64,000 bases of DNA, from contig NZ_SCMK01000016.1 of the NCBI RefSeq assembly GCF_005503355.1, forward strand, positions 42,941 to 106,940. Direction: 5' to 3'. Positions 9,395 through 17,544 of this stretch are shown here, in pieces (positions within the stretch are counted from its first letter, which is position 1; every line of letters starts with the position of its first letter). Origin of the DNA: Sphingomonas sp. 1F27F7B (GTDB lineage: Bacteria > Pseudomonadota > Alphaproteobacteria > Sphingomonadales > Sphingomonadaceae). Below the pieces are notes generated by a model that made no database searches, had not been told where the DNA came from, and saw only the letters and a program-made list of their open reading frames with translations. The translations under genes were made by a program, and so were the position numbers.

Positions 9395-10345
9395 TCAGGG
9401 AAATAGATGCCGCTTCAGCCAGTCATCGGCATCGCGGTTGGAACGGGCCGACACGCCCGCCGTCTTGTGGACGTTGAAGCCGTGGAAGCCGCCCGGATAG
9501 ACGTGCAGCTCGGTGGGCACGCCCGCCCGGATCAGGCGCGCGGCATAGGCCAGGTCCTCATCGATGAAGAGATCGAGCGTGCCCGAGGAGAGAAAGGCGG
9601 GCGGCAGGCCGGCCAGGTCCTCCGCACGCGCCGCGGCGGCATAGGGCGAGATGCCCTCCCCGCCCGGCTCGGTCCCCAGATAGCTGCGCCAGCCGAAGCG
9701 ATTGCTGCCCGAATTCCAGATGAACTCGCCGGCATGGGGATTGGGCTCGGCCGTGCAGGTCCGGTCGTCGAGCATCGGATAGACGAGCTGCTGGAAGGCG
9801 ACGGTGAAATCGCCGCGATCGCGCACCAGCAGCGCCAGCGCGGCGGCCAGCCCGCCGCCGGCGCTTTCGCCGCGAATGCCGATCCGGGCCGGATCGATCT
9901 CGAGCTCGGCCGCATGCGCATGGAGCCAGGCGAGACCGGCATAGCAATCCTCGAGCGGCCCCGGGAACGGCGTCTCGGGCGCTAGCCGGTAATCGACGCT
10001 GACCAGTGCGCAGCCCAGTATTTCGACCATGTGCCGGTGGACCGGCTCCAGCGTCACCGCCGCGCCGCCGACATAGCCGCCGCCATGGATGTGATAGATG
10101 CAGGGCAGCACCGTGCCCGCGCTCCCCGCGGGCCGATAGAGCAGCATCGGCACGTCGGGAGCGCCGTCGCGACCGGGTGCAGCCAGTTCCCGCTTGTCGA
10201 CGCGCTCCGGATTCTCGACTTCGCCCAGCGGGATCCTTCCCGGCGCGCGCATCATCGGCAACAGGCTCTCGTCCAGCGTAACCGCCGGCCAGAGTTCGAG
10301 CAGGTCGAGCAGCTCCGGATCGACGAGGTGGCGCGTTCCGGTCAT
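9395..10345 (-). CDS. Alpha/beta hydrolase, hormone-sensitive-lipase-type esterase
   Basis: A 316-residue esterase of the HSL (family IV) group: oxyanion motif HIHGGGYVGG (residues 85-94), then VDYRLAPETPFPG, and the nucleophile elbow RGESAGGG with Ser161. The C-terminal acid and histidine are in SGTLDLFIDED and YPGGFHGFN. No signal peptide, so cytoplasmic. The ATG at 10345 is preceded by GGGAG with a seven-base spacer and lies 13 bp after the SDR gene, making it the last gene of the hydrolase-thiolase-SDR-esterase operon. It probably removes an ester group from the imported substrate; the actual compound is unknown. Confidence 0.87.
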   Translation of the reverse strand: MTGTRHLVDPELLDLLELWPAVTLDESLLPMMRAPGRIPLGEVENPERVDKRELAAPGRDGAPDVPMLLYRPAGSAGTVLPCIYHIHGGGYVGGAAVTLEPVHRHMVEILGCALVSVDYRLAPETPFPGPLEDCYAGLAWLHAHAAELEIDPARIGIRGESAGGGLAAALALLVRDRGDFTVAFQQLVYPMLDDRTCTAEPNPHAGEFIWNSGSNRFGWRSYLGTEPGGEGISPYAAAARAEDLAGLPPAFLSSGTLDLFIDEDLAYAARLIRAGVPTELHVYPGGFHGFNVHKTAGVSARSNRDADDWLKRHLFP

Positions 10346-10358
10346 GCTCTTGCTCCCA

Positions 10359-11186
10359 TCAGTTTCCCAGCCCGCCGGCGACGAGCAGGGTCTGCCCACT
10401 GACATAGTCGCTTTCCGGCGCACAGAAGAAATAGACGCCGCCCGCCGCTTCCTCGGGCGTGCCGGGGCGGCCGAGCGGGATCTGCGCGGTCACGGCTTCG
10501 CGGAAGCCGGCGGGCACGCCGAACCGGAGCTGCCGGCCCTCGATCTCCGCCCGGGCATCGGGATGGTCGCCGGGCAGGTTCAGCCGCGTCTCGATGAAGC
10601 CGAAGGCGACGCAGTTCACGCAGACCTTCAGGCGGCCCCATTCCTTGGCGAGCGTCCTGGTCATGCCGATCACGGCGGACTTGGCCGAGGCATAGTTGAC
10701 CTGGCCGGCATTGCCGTTGACGCCCGAGATCGACGAGATGTTGACCACCTTGCGGATCACTTCGCGCCCCTCCGCCGCTTCCGCCTTGGCCATCGCCCGC
10801 AACGGCTCGGCGGCGGCGCGCAGGATGCGGAACGGCGCGGTGACGTGCACGTCGAGCATCGCCTGGAACTGCTCGTCGCTCTGCTTGTGGATCACGCCGT
10901 CGCGGGTGTAGCCGGCATTGTTGACGATGATGTCGAGCCCGCCAAGCCCGTCGAGCGCGGCCTGGACGATGCGCTCCCCGAAATCGGGCGCGGTGACGCT
11001 GCCGTTGCAGGCGATCGCCCGCCCGCCGACGCCGCGAATCTCCTCGATCACCGCCAGCGCGGGCGCCGCGTCGAGATCGTTGACCACCACCGCCGCGCCC
11101 TGCGACGCCAGCTTCAGCGCGACTGCCCGGCCGATCCCCCGCCCCGATCCCGTGACGATCGCGACCTTGCCTTCGAGCGCGCGCAT
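10359..11186 (-). CDS. Short-chain dehydrogenase/reductase, 3-hydroxyacyl-type
   Basis: A 275-residue classical SDR. Cofactor motif TGSGRGIG (residues 12-19), the NNAG motif, and catalytic Ser-Tyr-Lys in SSISGVNGNAGQVNYASAK. Sequence style (long insert before the C-terminal GQTLLVAGG) resembles FabG-like 3-oxoacyl reductases and the SDR half of multifunctional enzyme type 2, which oxidises 3-hydroxyacyl-CoA. Its ATG overlaps the thiolase stop (TGATG at 11184-11188), so it is translationally coupled. In this operon it most likely provides the dehydrogenation step immediately before thiolysis. Confidence 0.85.
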   Translation of the reverse strand: MRALEGKVAIVTGSGRGIGRAVALKLASQGAAVVVNDLDAAPALAVIEEIRGVGGRAIACNGSVTAPDFGERIVQAALDGLGGLDIIVNNAGYTRDGVIHKQSDEQFQAMLDVHVTAPFRILRAAAEPLRAMAKAEAAEGREVIRKVVNISSISGVNGNAGQVNYASAKSAVIGMTRTLAKEWGRLKVCVNCVAFGFIETRLNLPGDHPDARAEIEGRQLRFGVPAGFREAVTAQIPLGRPGTPEEAAGGVYFFCAPESDYVSGQTLLVAGGLGN

Positions 11187-12367
11187 CAGGCGCGGCCGTA
11201 GAGCGTCACCACGCAGGCACCGCCCAGGCCGAGATTGTGCTGCAACCCGAAGCGCATGTCCTCGACCTGGCGCCTGTCCGCGGCGCCGCGCAGTTGCTGG
11301 ACCAGCTCATGGCATTGGGCAAGGCCGGTGGCGCCGAGCGGATGGCCCTTGGAGAGCAGCCCGCCCGAGGGGTTGGTCACGTGGCGGCCGCCATAGCTGT
11401 TGCCGCCGTCGCGGATATAGGCCTCCGCCCCGCCTTCCGCGCACAGGCCGAGCGCCTCGTAGCTGATCAGCTCGTTGGCGGTGAAGCAGTCGTGCAGCTC
11501 GATCGCCTGGATGTCGTCGGGCCCGATGCCGGCCTGGTCATAGGCCTTGCGCGCCGCCTCGCGCGTCATCTCATAGCCGACGACGCTCATCATCGATCCG
11601 GTCGCGAAGGTCTCCGCATAGTCGGTGGTCATCGCCTGGGCGACGATCTCCACGCCCGCGTCGAGCCCGTGCCTCGCCGCAAAGGCCGGCGAGACGAGCA
11701 CCGCCGCCGCCGCGCCGCAAGTGGGCGGGCAGGCCTGGAAGCGGGTGAGCGGCCCATGGAGATGCGTGGACGCCATCACTTCGTCGAGCGTCAGCGGGTC
11801 GCGGAACAGCGCCAGCGGGTTGTTCGCAGCATGCGCGCGCGCCTTGACGGCGATCATGCCGAACACGTCATCGGGCGCGCCGTACCGGCTCTGATAATCG
11901 AGGCCCGCGCCGCCGAACTGCTGCGCGACCAGCGGCGCGCCCTCGTCCCGGCCGAGCAGCGCGTCCTGGCGGCTCAGATGATGGTCGAGCGAGCGCTTGC
12001 GATCCGTGAACACCGCCCCGAGCGCGCCCGGCAGCATCTGTTCGAAGCCGAAGGCCAGCACGCACTCGGCGACGCCGCTCTCGATCGCCTGGCGCGCCAG
12101 GAACAGCGCCGTCGATCCGGTGGAGCAGTTGTTGTTGACGTTGACGACCGGGATGCCGGTGCAGCCCACCCGGTAGAGCGCCGACTGGCCGGCGGTGGAA
12201 TCGGCATAGACATAGCCAGCATAGGCCTGCTGGACGTGCCGATATTCGATCCCCGCATCCGCGAGCGCCAGGCGGATCGCCTGCTCGGCCATCACGTCCC
12301 AATCCTCGCTCCGACCGGGCTTGGTGAAGGGGATCATGCCGACGCCGGCGATGCGCGCGCGCGGCAT
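11186..12367 (-). CDS. SCP-x/SCP2-type thiolase (lipid-transfer acetyl-CoA acetyltransferase)
   Basis: A 393-residue thiolase of the SCP-x group, cleaving a 3-oxoacyl-CoA. The nucleophile is Cys81 in VNNNCSTGS, the HDCFTANEL motif characteristic of SCP2 thiolases replaces the classical NEAFA, and KGHPLGATG holds the second active-site histidine. The usual terminal CxG is replaced by LGLGGACVVTLYG. Start ATG 12367 overlaps the upstream hydrolase stop by one base, and the stop overlaps the SDR start. Such thiolases often act on branched or steroid-like side chains, so the operon may degrade a bulky ester rather than plain fatty acids; this is inference. Confidence 0.88.
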   Translation of the reverse strand: MPRARIAGVGMIPFTKPGRSEDWDVMAEQAIRLALADAGIEYRHVQQAYAGYVYADSTAGQSALYRVGCTGIPVVNVNNNCSTGSTALFLARQAIESGVAECVLAFGFEQMLPGALGAVFTDRKRSLDHHLSRQDALLGRDEGAPLVAQQFGGAGLDYQSRYGAPDDVFGMIAVKARAHAANNPLALFRDPLTLDEVMASTHLHGPLTRFQACPPTCGAAAAVLVSPAFAARHGLDAGVEIVAQAMTTDYAETFATGSMMSVVGYEMTREAARKAYDQAGIGPDDIQAIELHDCFTANELISYEALGLCAEGGAEAYIRDGGNSYGGRHVTNPSGGLLSKGHPLGATGLAQCHELVQQLRGAADRRQVEDMRFGLQHNLGLGGACVVTLYGRA

Positions 12368-13173
12368 CACGCGGCCCCCCCGGCGGCATCGACGCCGTCG
12401 ATGAAATCGAGGAAAGCGCTGGTCGACGCTTCGTTGTTCGCGACCAGGTAATTGTGCCCGGCGCCCTTGAACTCGACATATCTGCTGTGGGGCAGCATCG
12501 CGTGCAGCTCGCGCCCCTTCTCGACCGGCACGGCCTTGTCCTCGTCGCCGTGCAGCACGAGCACCGGCATGGTCAACCGCTGCCGCGCCCGCTCGCGCGT
12601 GGTGGCATAGGCCGCGATCGCCTGGGCCTGGGCGCGCACGCCGGCCATGGTGAAGCGGTCCCTGGAGAGCACGCCGATGTCGTGCAGCGCCGCGTCGCGC
12701 GGGGCGGCGCTGCCATAGGCCTCCGGCTTGGCCCGCTTGAACATCGCCCGGACCAGCCAGCGCGGCAGGCGGTAGATCAGCTTCTGGGCGCCCTTGATCT
12801 CGGTCTGCTCGGTCTTGAGCATGGTGCAGCCGAGCGTCACCGAGCGGGTGCGCTCGGGATATGCCATCGCGAACTCGGCCGCGATGCCGCCGCCCATCGA
12901 GACGCCATAGACATGCGCGCCCGTCTCGCCGGCCGCCTCCAGCACCGCCAGCGCATCGGCGGCGAACTGCGCGATCGTGACGCCGGGCGTGGTATCGCTC
13001 CCGCCGGTGCCGCGATTGTCGAACCAGATCGCGCGATGGCGCTTCGTCAGCGCCGGCAGCAGCGGATACCACATCCGCGAACTGTAGAGATGGCCCATGA
13101 TCAGCAGCACCGGCGTGCCGCTGCCCTCCGCTTCCCAATGGATGCTTGCGCCGTTGCTCTGAACGAATGGCAC
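12367..13173 (-). CDS. Alpha/beta-fold hydrolase
   Basis: A 268-residue hydrolase with LLIMGHLYSSRMW (HG-type oxyanion loop), WFDNRGTGGSD, nucleophile elbow GVSMGGG (Ser92), VLHGDEDKAVPV containing the acid, and KGAGHNYL for histidine. It is the first gene of the coupled operon. I choose the GTG at 13173, preceded by GGAG seven bases upstream; an ATG at 13215 lies in frame but has no ribosome site. Likely an intracellular esterase or C-C hydrolase acting on the imported substrate; the family is too broad for a finer call. Confidence 0.82.
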   Translation of the reverse strand: MPFVQSNGASIHWEAEGSGTPVLLIMGHLYSSRMWYPLLPALTKRHRAIWFDNRGTGGSDTTPGVTIAQFAADALAVLEAAGETGAHVYGVSMGGGIAAEFAMAYPERTRSVTLGCTMLKTEQTEIKGAQKLIYRLPRWLVRAMFKRAKPEAYGSAAPRDAALHDIGVLSRDRFTMAGVRAQAQAIAAYATTRERARQRLTMPVLVLHGDEDKAVPVEKGRELHAMLPHSRYVEFKGAGHNYLVANNEASTSAFLDFIDGVDAAGGAA

Positions 13174-13231
13174 GTCTTCTCTCCCGAGCGGTCTCTGCGC
13201 CGCATGCGACGACACAGCATGACCGGCCCAG

Positions 13232-13258
13232 GCCTGTCAATCTTCATTCATGAATCAA
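13232..13258 (-). promoter_or_regulatory. Promoter and palindromic operator of the hydrolase-thiolase operon
   Basis: On the minus strand a consensus TTGACA (13240-13235) is immediately preceded by the palindrome TTGATTCATGAATGAA (13258-13243), which matches the operator at 4481-4496 in 14 of 16 positions. The 20 bases 13232-13251 also match the acyl-CoA ligase promoter at 6206-6225 in 19 positions. The palindrome ends two bases before the -35 element, a position that fits either an activator or a repressor. Confidence 0.55.
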
Positions 13259-13360
13259 TTAATTTACGCAAAAGAGGCGACCCGCAGGGGCCGCCCCGGG
13301 GTCAAGGAGACACTGCACGGAATTGCAATCGGCCAGCGCCTCGGGGCTCGTTCGGCCGGA

Positions 13361-13483
13361 TCAGAAGTCCACCTTCGCGCCGACACGACATGCTCGCTGT
13401 GCGTAAATTCTTTGAAAGCAAAAATTAAATTTTCTGAAAAGATGTTCTTCAATATATCTTTCAGTCACACATGATTTACTGTT
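13361..13483. other. AT-rich gene-free stretch with a possible receptor-gene remnant
   Basis: This is the middle of a 380-bp gene-free region (13174-13553). Positions 13395-13480 are markedly AT-rich against the surrounding DNA (for example AAAATTAAATTTTC). On the minus strand the last codons before a TGA at 13361 read RVGAKVDF, which is how many TonB-dependent receptor barrels end, but no barrel coding sequence precedes it. It may be the tail of a deleted receptor gene. That reading is weak. Confidence 0.25.
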
Positions 13484-13515
13484 CGCGATATCATCGATAT
13501 GGCGATGATATCGCG
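13484..13515. repeat. Perfect 13-bp inverted repeat
   Basis: CGCGATATCATCG (13484-13496) and its exact reverse complement CGATGATATCGCG (13503-13515) flank a six-base loop ATATGG. It lies 39 bp downstream of the stop of the serine hydrolase at 13554. As a transcript hairpin it could act as a terminator, but no T-run follows on the minus strand; as duplex DNA it could be an operator. Confidence 0.6.
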
Positions 13516-13553
13516 TTACGGGATTAAGGATAGTTACGGATATTGTCGGGCGA

Positions 13554-14750
13554 TCAGCCCGCACCAGCCTTTCGTGGCAAGGGCTCGAGGCGACGATGCA
13601 GCAGCTTTTCGACCAGGCCGCGGAAATAGCCGGCGAGTTCCGGCTCGTCGCCGATGATCTCGAGCACACGGACGATCGGCACCCATCCGTTCGCGCCGTT
13701 GACGAAGATGGCCGCGCCCGTGCGCCGGTCAGGCGAGAAATAGACCAGATCGGTCTCGCCCTCGTCGTTGCCGGTATGCTGGAGCACGGTGTGGCGGCCA
13801 TAGCGCTGCACCTGCCATCCAAAGGCATAGCCGTAGCGATCCGGGCAGCGCCGCGTGAAGCGTACCTCGCAACCATAGCGCTCGTCGCCGGCAAGCGACG
13901 TCACGATTCCCTCGCGAATGCCGCGCGTCTCCGACTTCGCCTGCGACGCGGCGATCAGCCGTTCGAGAAAGGCGCCATAGGCGTCGGGCGTCGCGATCAG
14001 GTCATAGGCGGCCCCCAGCCCCGCGCCCTCGCGAAGCCCAGGATAGAGCGATGCGAGGTCGAGGAAGCGGCCGTCCGCCCCGACGGGCAGCGCCAGGCGG
14101 CCCGTGGTCCAGCCCGGCAACTCGCCCACCGCCATATGCGCGATGCCCCAGGGGCGCAGCAGCGTTTCCGCGCTCAGCGCCCGCAGCGTCATGCCGGTCT
14201 TTGCCTGGGCGTAGCGGGCGGCGAGCTCGATCCCGGCGCCCGAATAGCGATAGCGCGCCCCGGGTTCCCAATCGAAGGCGAGCTTGCCGTCGGGATAGTC
14301 GTCGGCCCAGTTGCGCAAGCCGGAGCGATGCGCGAGCAGGATGCGCGTGGTGAGCAGCTTGTAACGCGGATCGCCGTCGAGACCGGGGGAGCGGACATAG
14401 CCGCCGATCGGCTCGTCCAGATCGATCCGGTGCGCCGCCGCCAGCGCGAGCAGAGTCTCCGCCGTCACTGTCTTGGCGATCGACGCGGTGTTGAACGCGG
14501 TGTCCGCGCCGATCGGCACGCCCGGCGCCTGCTCGCCATAGTGGCCGGACCAGATCAGGCGGCCGTCGCGGACCACGGCGATGCCGATGCCCCCGATCTT
14601 CTCCGCCCGCACGATATCCGGCATCCACCGCGCCATCGCCGCATCGAGCTTCGCCGCCGCCGGTGTCACGTCCCGCGCGGCCACGGGCTGGGCGGCTAAG
14701 CCGGCAAGTGCGAGGGCGGGAATCATCCGCCTGGCCGTCCAATGTCTCAT
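13554..14750 (-). CDS. Exported serine hydrolase, beta-lactamase/PBP class C family
   Basis: A 398-residue protein with a signal peptide (PALALAGLAAQPVAA, cleavage near residue 25). The active-site SxxK is NTASIAKT (Ser90, Lys93) and the second motif is YRYSGAG. The C-terminal part QHTGNDEGETDL fits the third motif region. Such enzymes cleave peptide, ester or amide bonds in envelope or secondary metabolites and are usually not true beta-lactamases. An alternative start ATG at 14765 overlaps the previous gene's stop by four bases (ATGA); I prefer 14750 because GAGG precedes it. Last gene of the deacetylase-GNAT-hydrolase-hydrolase operon. Confidence 0.83.
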   Translation of the reverse strand: MRHWTARRMIPALALAGLAAQPVAARDVTPAAAKLDAAMARWMPDIVRAEKIGGIGIAVVRDGRLIWSGHYGEQAPGVPIGADTAFNTASIAKTVTAETLLALAAAHRIDLDEPIGGYVRSPGLDGDPRYKLLTTRILLAHRSGLRNWADDYPDGKLAFDWEPGARYRYSGAGIELAARYAQAKTGMTLRALSAETLLRPWGIAHMAVGELPGWTTGRLALPVGADGRFLDLASLYPGLREGAGLGAAYDLIATPDAYGAFLERLIAASQAKSETRGIREGIVTSLAGDERYGCEVRFTRRCPDRYGYAFGWQVQRYGRHTVLQHTGNDEGETDLVYFSPDRRTGAAIFVNGANGWVPIVRVLEIIGDEPELAGYFRGLVEKLLHRRLEPLPRKAGAG

Positions 14751-14761
14751 GTCGCTGCGCC

Positions 14762-15910
14762 TCATCTGCCGGAATAGGGGCCGGACCGTGTGGCCGGCAG
14801 CGGTGCCCGCATCGCGGTCAGCATCGTCAGGCACAAGTCGAACATCCGCTCGCCCGCCGCTTCGGTGGCGATGTTGCTCATCGCGACCACTGCCCGGCCG
14901 GTGCCCGGCTCGACCATCATCCCGGTGGTGAACCCTACATCCTGCCCCATGTGGAAGGCGATGGTGCGCCCCTCGACCGCCAGCAGGAGCCAGCCCAGGC
15001 CGATCACCGGCCGCCACTGCGCCCGGTCCGGGCGGTCGATGGCGGCACTGGGCCGCAGCATCGCCGCGATGCCGGCATCCGAGAGCAGCCGCGGCCCGCT
15101 CCGCCCCGGAGCCGCCGCCCAATAGCGCGCCCAGCGCAGCATGTCGTCGACATCGGCATAGAGTGTCGAGCTGCCGGCATGGACGCGGTTATAGGGAAAG
15201 ACTGCGCTCACCTGCGCCTGCCCGGCTGCCATCATGTGCGGCGCGGAGAGGCGGCGCCGATCGACATCGGCGAGGAGCAGCGAGCTGTGGCGCATGCCGA
15301 GCGGCGCCAGCAGATGCCGGCGCATATAGCGCTCGAACGGCATGCCGCTGGCCTTGGCGATCACGTCGCCGAGTACGTCATAGGCGATGTTGCTGTATTC
15401 CACCCCCGTGCCGGGATCGCGCACCAGCTTCAGGCCGGAGAGGCCGCGCACCCAGCGCTCCAGCGCATCGTCCGCGGTCTGCGGATGCTCCCATTCATAA
15501 TCCTCGACATCGGGCAGCCCCGATGTGTGGTTGAGCATCTGGCGGATCGTGACGTGCGCGAAGCGGGGATCGGCGAGATGGAAATAGGGCAGATAGCGGG
15601 CCGGCGATGCATCCAGGTCGAGCCGTCCCTGCGCGGCGAGCTGCAGGATCGCCGTGGCGACGAGCGGCTTGGTCACCGATGCCATGTGGAAGACCGTGCG
15701 CCGGTTAACCGGCACGCCGGTGGCAAGGCTGGCGGTGCCGGCCGCGATGATCCGCGGACGTCCTTCGCCCTCGCTCCACCCGATCACCACCCCCGGAGCG
15801 CCGGTGGCGCGGAGATAGCCCGCCGCGGCATCCCGGCGATGCGACAGGGCGGTGGTCGCCGTGCAGCCGGCCGACAGCAGCAGCAATCCGGGCAACAGCA
15901 TGCGCAGCAT
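14762..15910 (-). CDS. Lipoprotein serine hydrolase, beta-lactamase/PBP class C family
   Basis: A 382-residue protein with a lipobox LLSAGC (Cys16), so predicted lipid-anchored. Active-site SVTK at residues 78-81 in FHMASVTKPLVAT, tyrosine motif VEYSNIAYDVLG, and third-motif region AFHMGQDVGFTTG. Start ATG 15910 overlaps the acetyltransferase stop (TGATG). It is a paralogue-level relative of the next gene, both in the same reading block, so the operon carries two active-site serine enzymes in the envelope. Substrate unknown; a role in peptidoglycan or cell-surface ester trimming is possible given the neighbouring polysaccharide deacetylase. Confidence 0.85.
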   Translation of the reverse strand: MLRMLLPGLLLLSAGCTATTALSHRRDAAAGYLRATGAPGVVIGWSEGEGRPRIIAAGTASLATGVPVNRRTVFHMASVTKPLVATAILQLAAQGRLDLDASPARYLPYFHLADPRFAHVTIRQMLNHTSGLPDVEDYEWEHPQTADDALERWVRGLSGLKLVRDPGTGVEYSNIAYDVLGDVIAKASGMPFERYMRRHLLAPLGMRHSSLLLADVDRRRLSAPHMMAAGQAQVSAVFPYNRVHAGSSTLYADVDDMLRWARYWAAAPGRSGPRLLSDAGIAAMLRPSAAIDRPDRAQWRPVIGLGWLLLAVEGRTIAFHMGQDVGFTTGMMVEPGTGRAVVAMSNIATEAAGERMFDLCLTMLTAMRAPLPATRSGPYSGR

Positions 15911-16464
15911 CAGGCCAGCCGCTGTGCCATCAGGAAGGCGTCGCGCTCCAGCTCCAGATCGACGCTGTCGCACCATTCCGCGCCAACGAGCAGGGTGCGC
16001 TCGCGCCTTCCGGTTTCGCGGAAGCCGAGCCGGTCCAGCAAGCGCAGGCACGCGGTGTTGCGCGGATCGACATCGGCGATCACCGTCGGCAGCCCATGCA
16101 CTTCGAACCCGCGCGCGAGCACTGCGCGCAGCGCCTCCGTCGCGAAACCAAGGCCCCAGCTTCGCGGATGCAGGATCAGGCCGATCTCGGGGAAGCGGTA
16201 GAAGCCGGCCTTGCCGATCACCACGCCGTCCTGCTCGACGATGAAATCCTCGCCCTCGCCGCAGGGGATGCCGCGCATGGCCGCCAGCCATTCCTCCGAT
16301 TCCGCGATGCGGGAATGCGGCGGATGCGACCAATAGGCCGTCGCCACGGGGTCACCCAGTATCGCGTGCATCGCGACGAGGTCTTCCGGGCGCGCCGGCC
16401 GCAGCGTCAGCCGGGCGGTATGGAGCGTCGCGGCCTGGTTCGGTGGTGCGTCTTGAGGCTTCAC
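15910..16464 (-). CDS. GNAT-family N-acetyltransferase (RimJ/RimL type)
   Basis: A 184-residue acetyltransferase. It opens with TARLTLRPARPEDLVAMHAIL, typical of RimJ/RimL-like enzymes; the acetyl-CoA site is the RSWGLGFATEALRA stretch and the C-terminal motif is NTACLRLLDRLGFRETG. Start is GTG 16464 inside GTGA, overlapping the deacetylase stop, with GGAGGG directly upstream. Substrate cannot be read from sequence. Confidence 0.85.
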   Translation of the reverse strand: MKPQDAPPNQAATLHTARLTLRPARPEDLVAMHAILGDPVATAYWSHPPHSRIAESEEWLAAMRGIPCGEGEDFIVEQDGVVIGKAGFYRFPEIGLILHPRSWGLGFATEALRAVLARGFEVHGLPTVIADVDPRNTACLRLLDRLGFRETGRRERTLLVGAEWCDSVDLELERDAFLMAQRLA

Positions 16465-17444
16465 TTGCCCTCCGCATAGCGTGCCACCCATGCGGGCGGC
16501 TCCTGCTCCTTGCTGCCGTCGACCTTGACCTGGCGCTCCTTCGCCCAGCGATATCCCCACATCGGCCCATATTTGGTCGCGACGCGGGGCGACTCGCGAT
16601 AGGCAGGATCTGCCTGCGCCTCGTCCAGCGAGACAAAGCGATAGCCCTGCTGGCGGAGCAGGCGCAACAGCCGGTCCAGCGTCGCCGCGTTCAGCCGGTT
16701 GAGATGCAGCAGCAGGATCGCGGGCGGCTCATATCCCAGCACGGTGCGATCGAGCCCGGCATAATAGGCGATCTGCGTCCGGCTGTGCTCGAGATAGGCT
16801 TCCTCGATGCGCCGGCGCGCCCAGTCGTCCGCCTTTGCGAGCGCGCGCTCATAGGCCTGGTCGAACACATAGTCGGAGGTATCGATCGTCGCGGCGGCCA
16901 GCCGGTAGCCATGGCTGGCGAGCAGCGCTTCCGCCGCCTGCCGCTTCTCCACCGTGTCGCCGACATGATTATAGGGGAAGCGGAAGAATTTGAGCTTGCG
17001 ACCGGCGGCCTCGGCCATCGGCCGGATCGTCGCCTCGCCGTCAATCACTTCGCGGCCGATGCCGTCGGCGTCCAGGCCGTTGCTGTCGGCATGGGTGGCG
17101 CCGTGATTGCCGAGTTCCAGCAGGCCGCGATTCCACTCGCGCAGCAGTTCGGGGCCCGCTTCGCCCAGCGCGCGCACGTGCTGCTCGGTGACGAAGCCGG
17201 TCGCCGGCACCCGCTGCCGCTTCAGTGCCGCCACGATGGCGCGGTTGGCGTCGGCGGCCGAGCGCTTCCCGTCCCTTTGCTGCGTCGATGCGTGCACATA
17301 GGGCAGATCGTCGAAAGTGATCGCCACGCGGCGCTCCGCGGCGGGCGGAGCGGCTTGCTGCTGGGCCTGGGCGGCGGGTGCCGCCGCAAGCGCCAGCATC
17401 GCCGCCAGCACGCCGCTTCTCCAGCGCTGCGAATGGGTTCTCAT
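16461..17444 (-). CDS. Exported polysaccharide deacetylase-family protein (NodB homology)
   Basis: A 327-residue protein with signal peptide (AAMLALAAAPAAQAQ). The NodB fold is visible as AITFDDLPYVHA (catalytic Asp pair), LGNHGATHADSNG (the HxxxH metal motif, HGATH), FFRFPYNHVGD and a terminal ILLLHLNRLNAATL. These enzymes remove N- or O-acetyl groups from peptidoglycan, chitin or xylan in the envelope. It begins a four-gene overlapping operon running to 13554. I start at ATG 17444; an upstream in-frame ATG at 17480 would disturb the signal peptide. Confidence 0.86.
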   Translation of the reverse strand: MRTHSQRWRSGVLAAMLALAAAPAAQAQQQAAPPAAERRVAITFDDLPYVHASTQQRDGKRSAADANRAIVAALKRQRVPATGFVTEQHVRALGEAGPELLREWNRGLLELGNHGATHADSNGLDADGIGREVIDGEATIRPMAEAAGRKLKFFRFPYNHVGDTVEKRQAAEALLASHGYRLAAATIDTSDYVFDQAYERALAKADDWARRRIEEAYLEHSRTQIAYYAGLDRTVLGYEPPAILLLHLNRLNAATLDRLLRLLRQQGYRFVSLDEAQADPAYRESPRVATKYGPMWGYRWAKERQVKVDGSKEQEPPAWVARYAEGK

Positions 17445-17544
17445 GGATATATTCCGTCCGTCATTCCCCACCTCCCGCACGGGCCGGCCCAGCGCCCCGT
17501 CCGGCGCCAGGATTGCGTGAACATTGCGTCGATACCAGGCTGGT

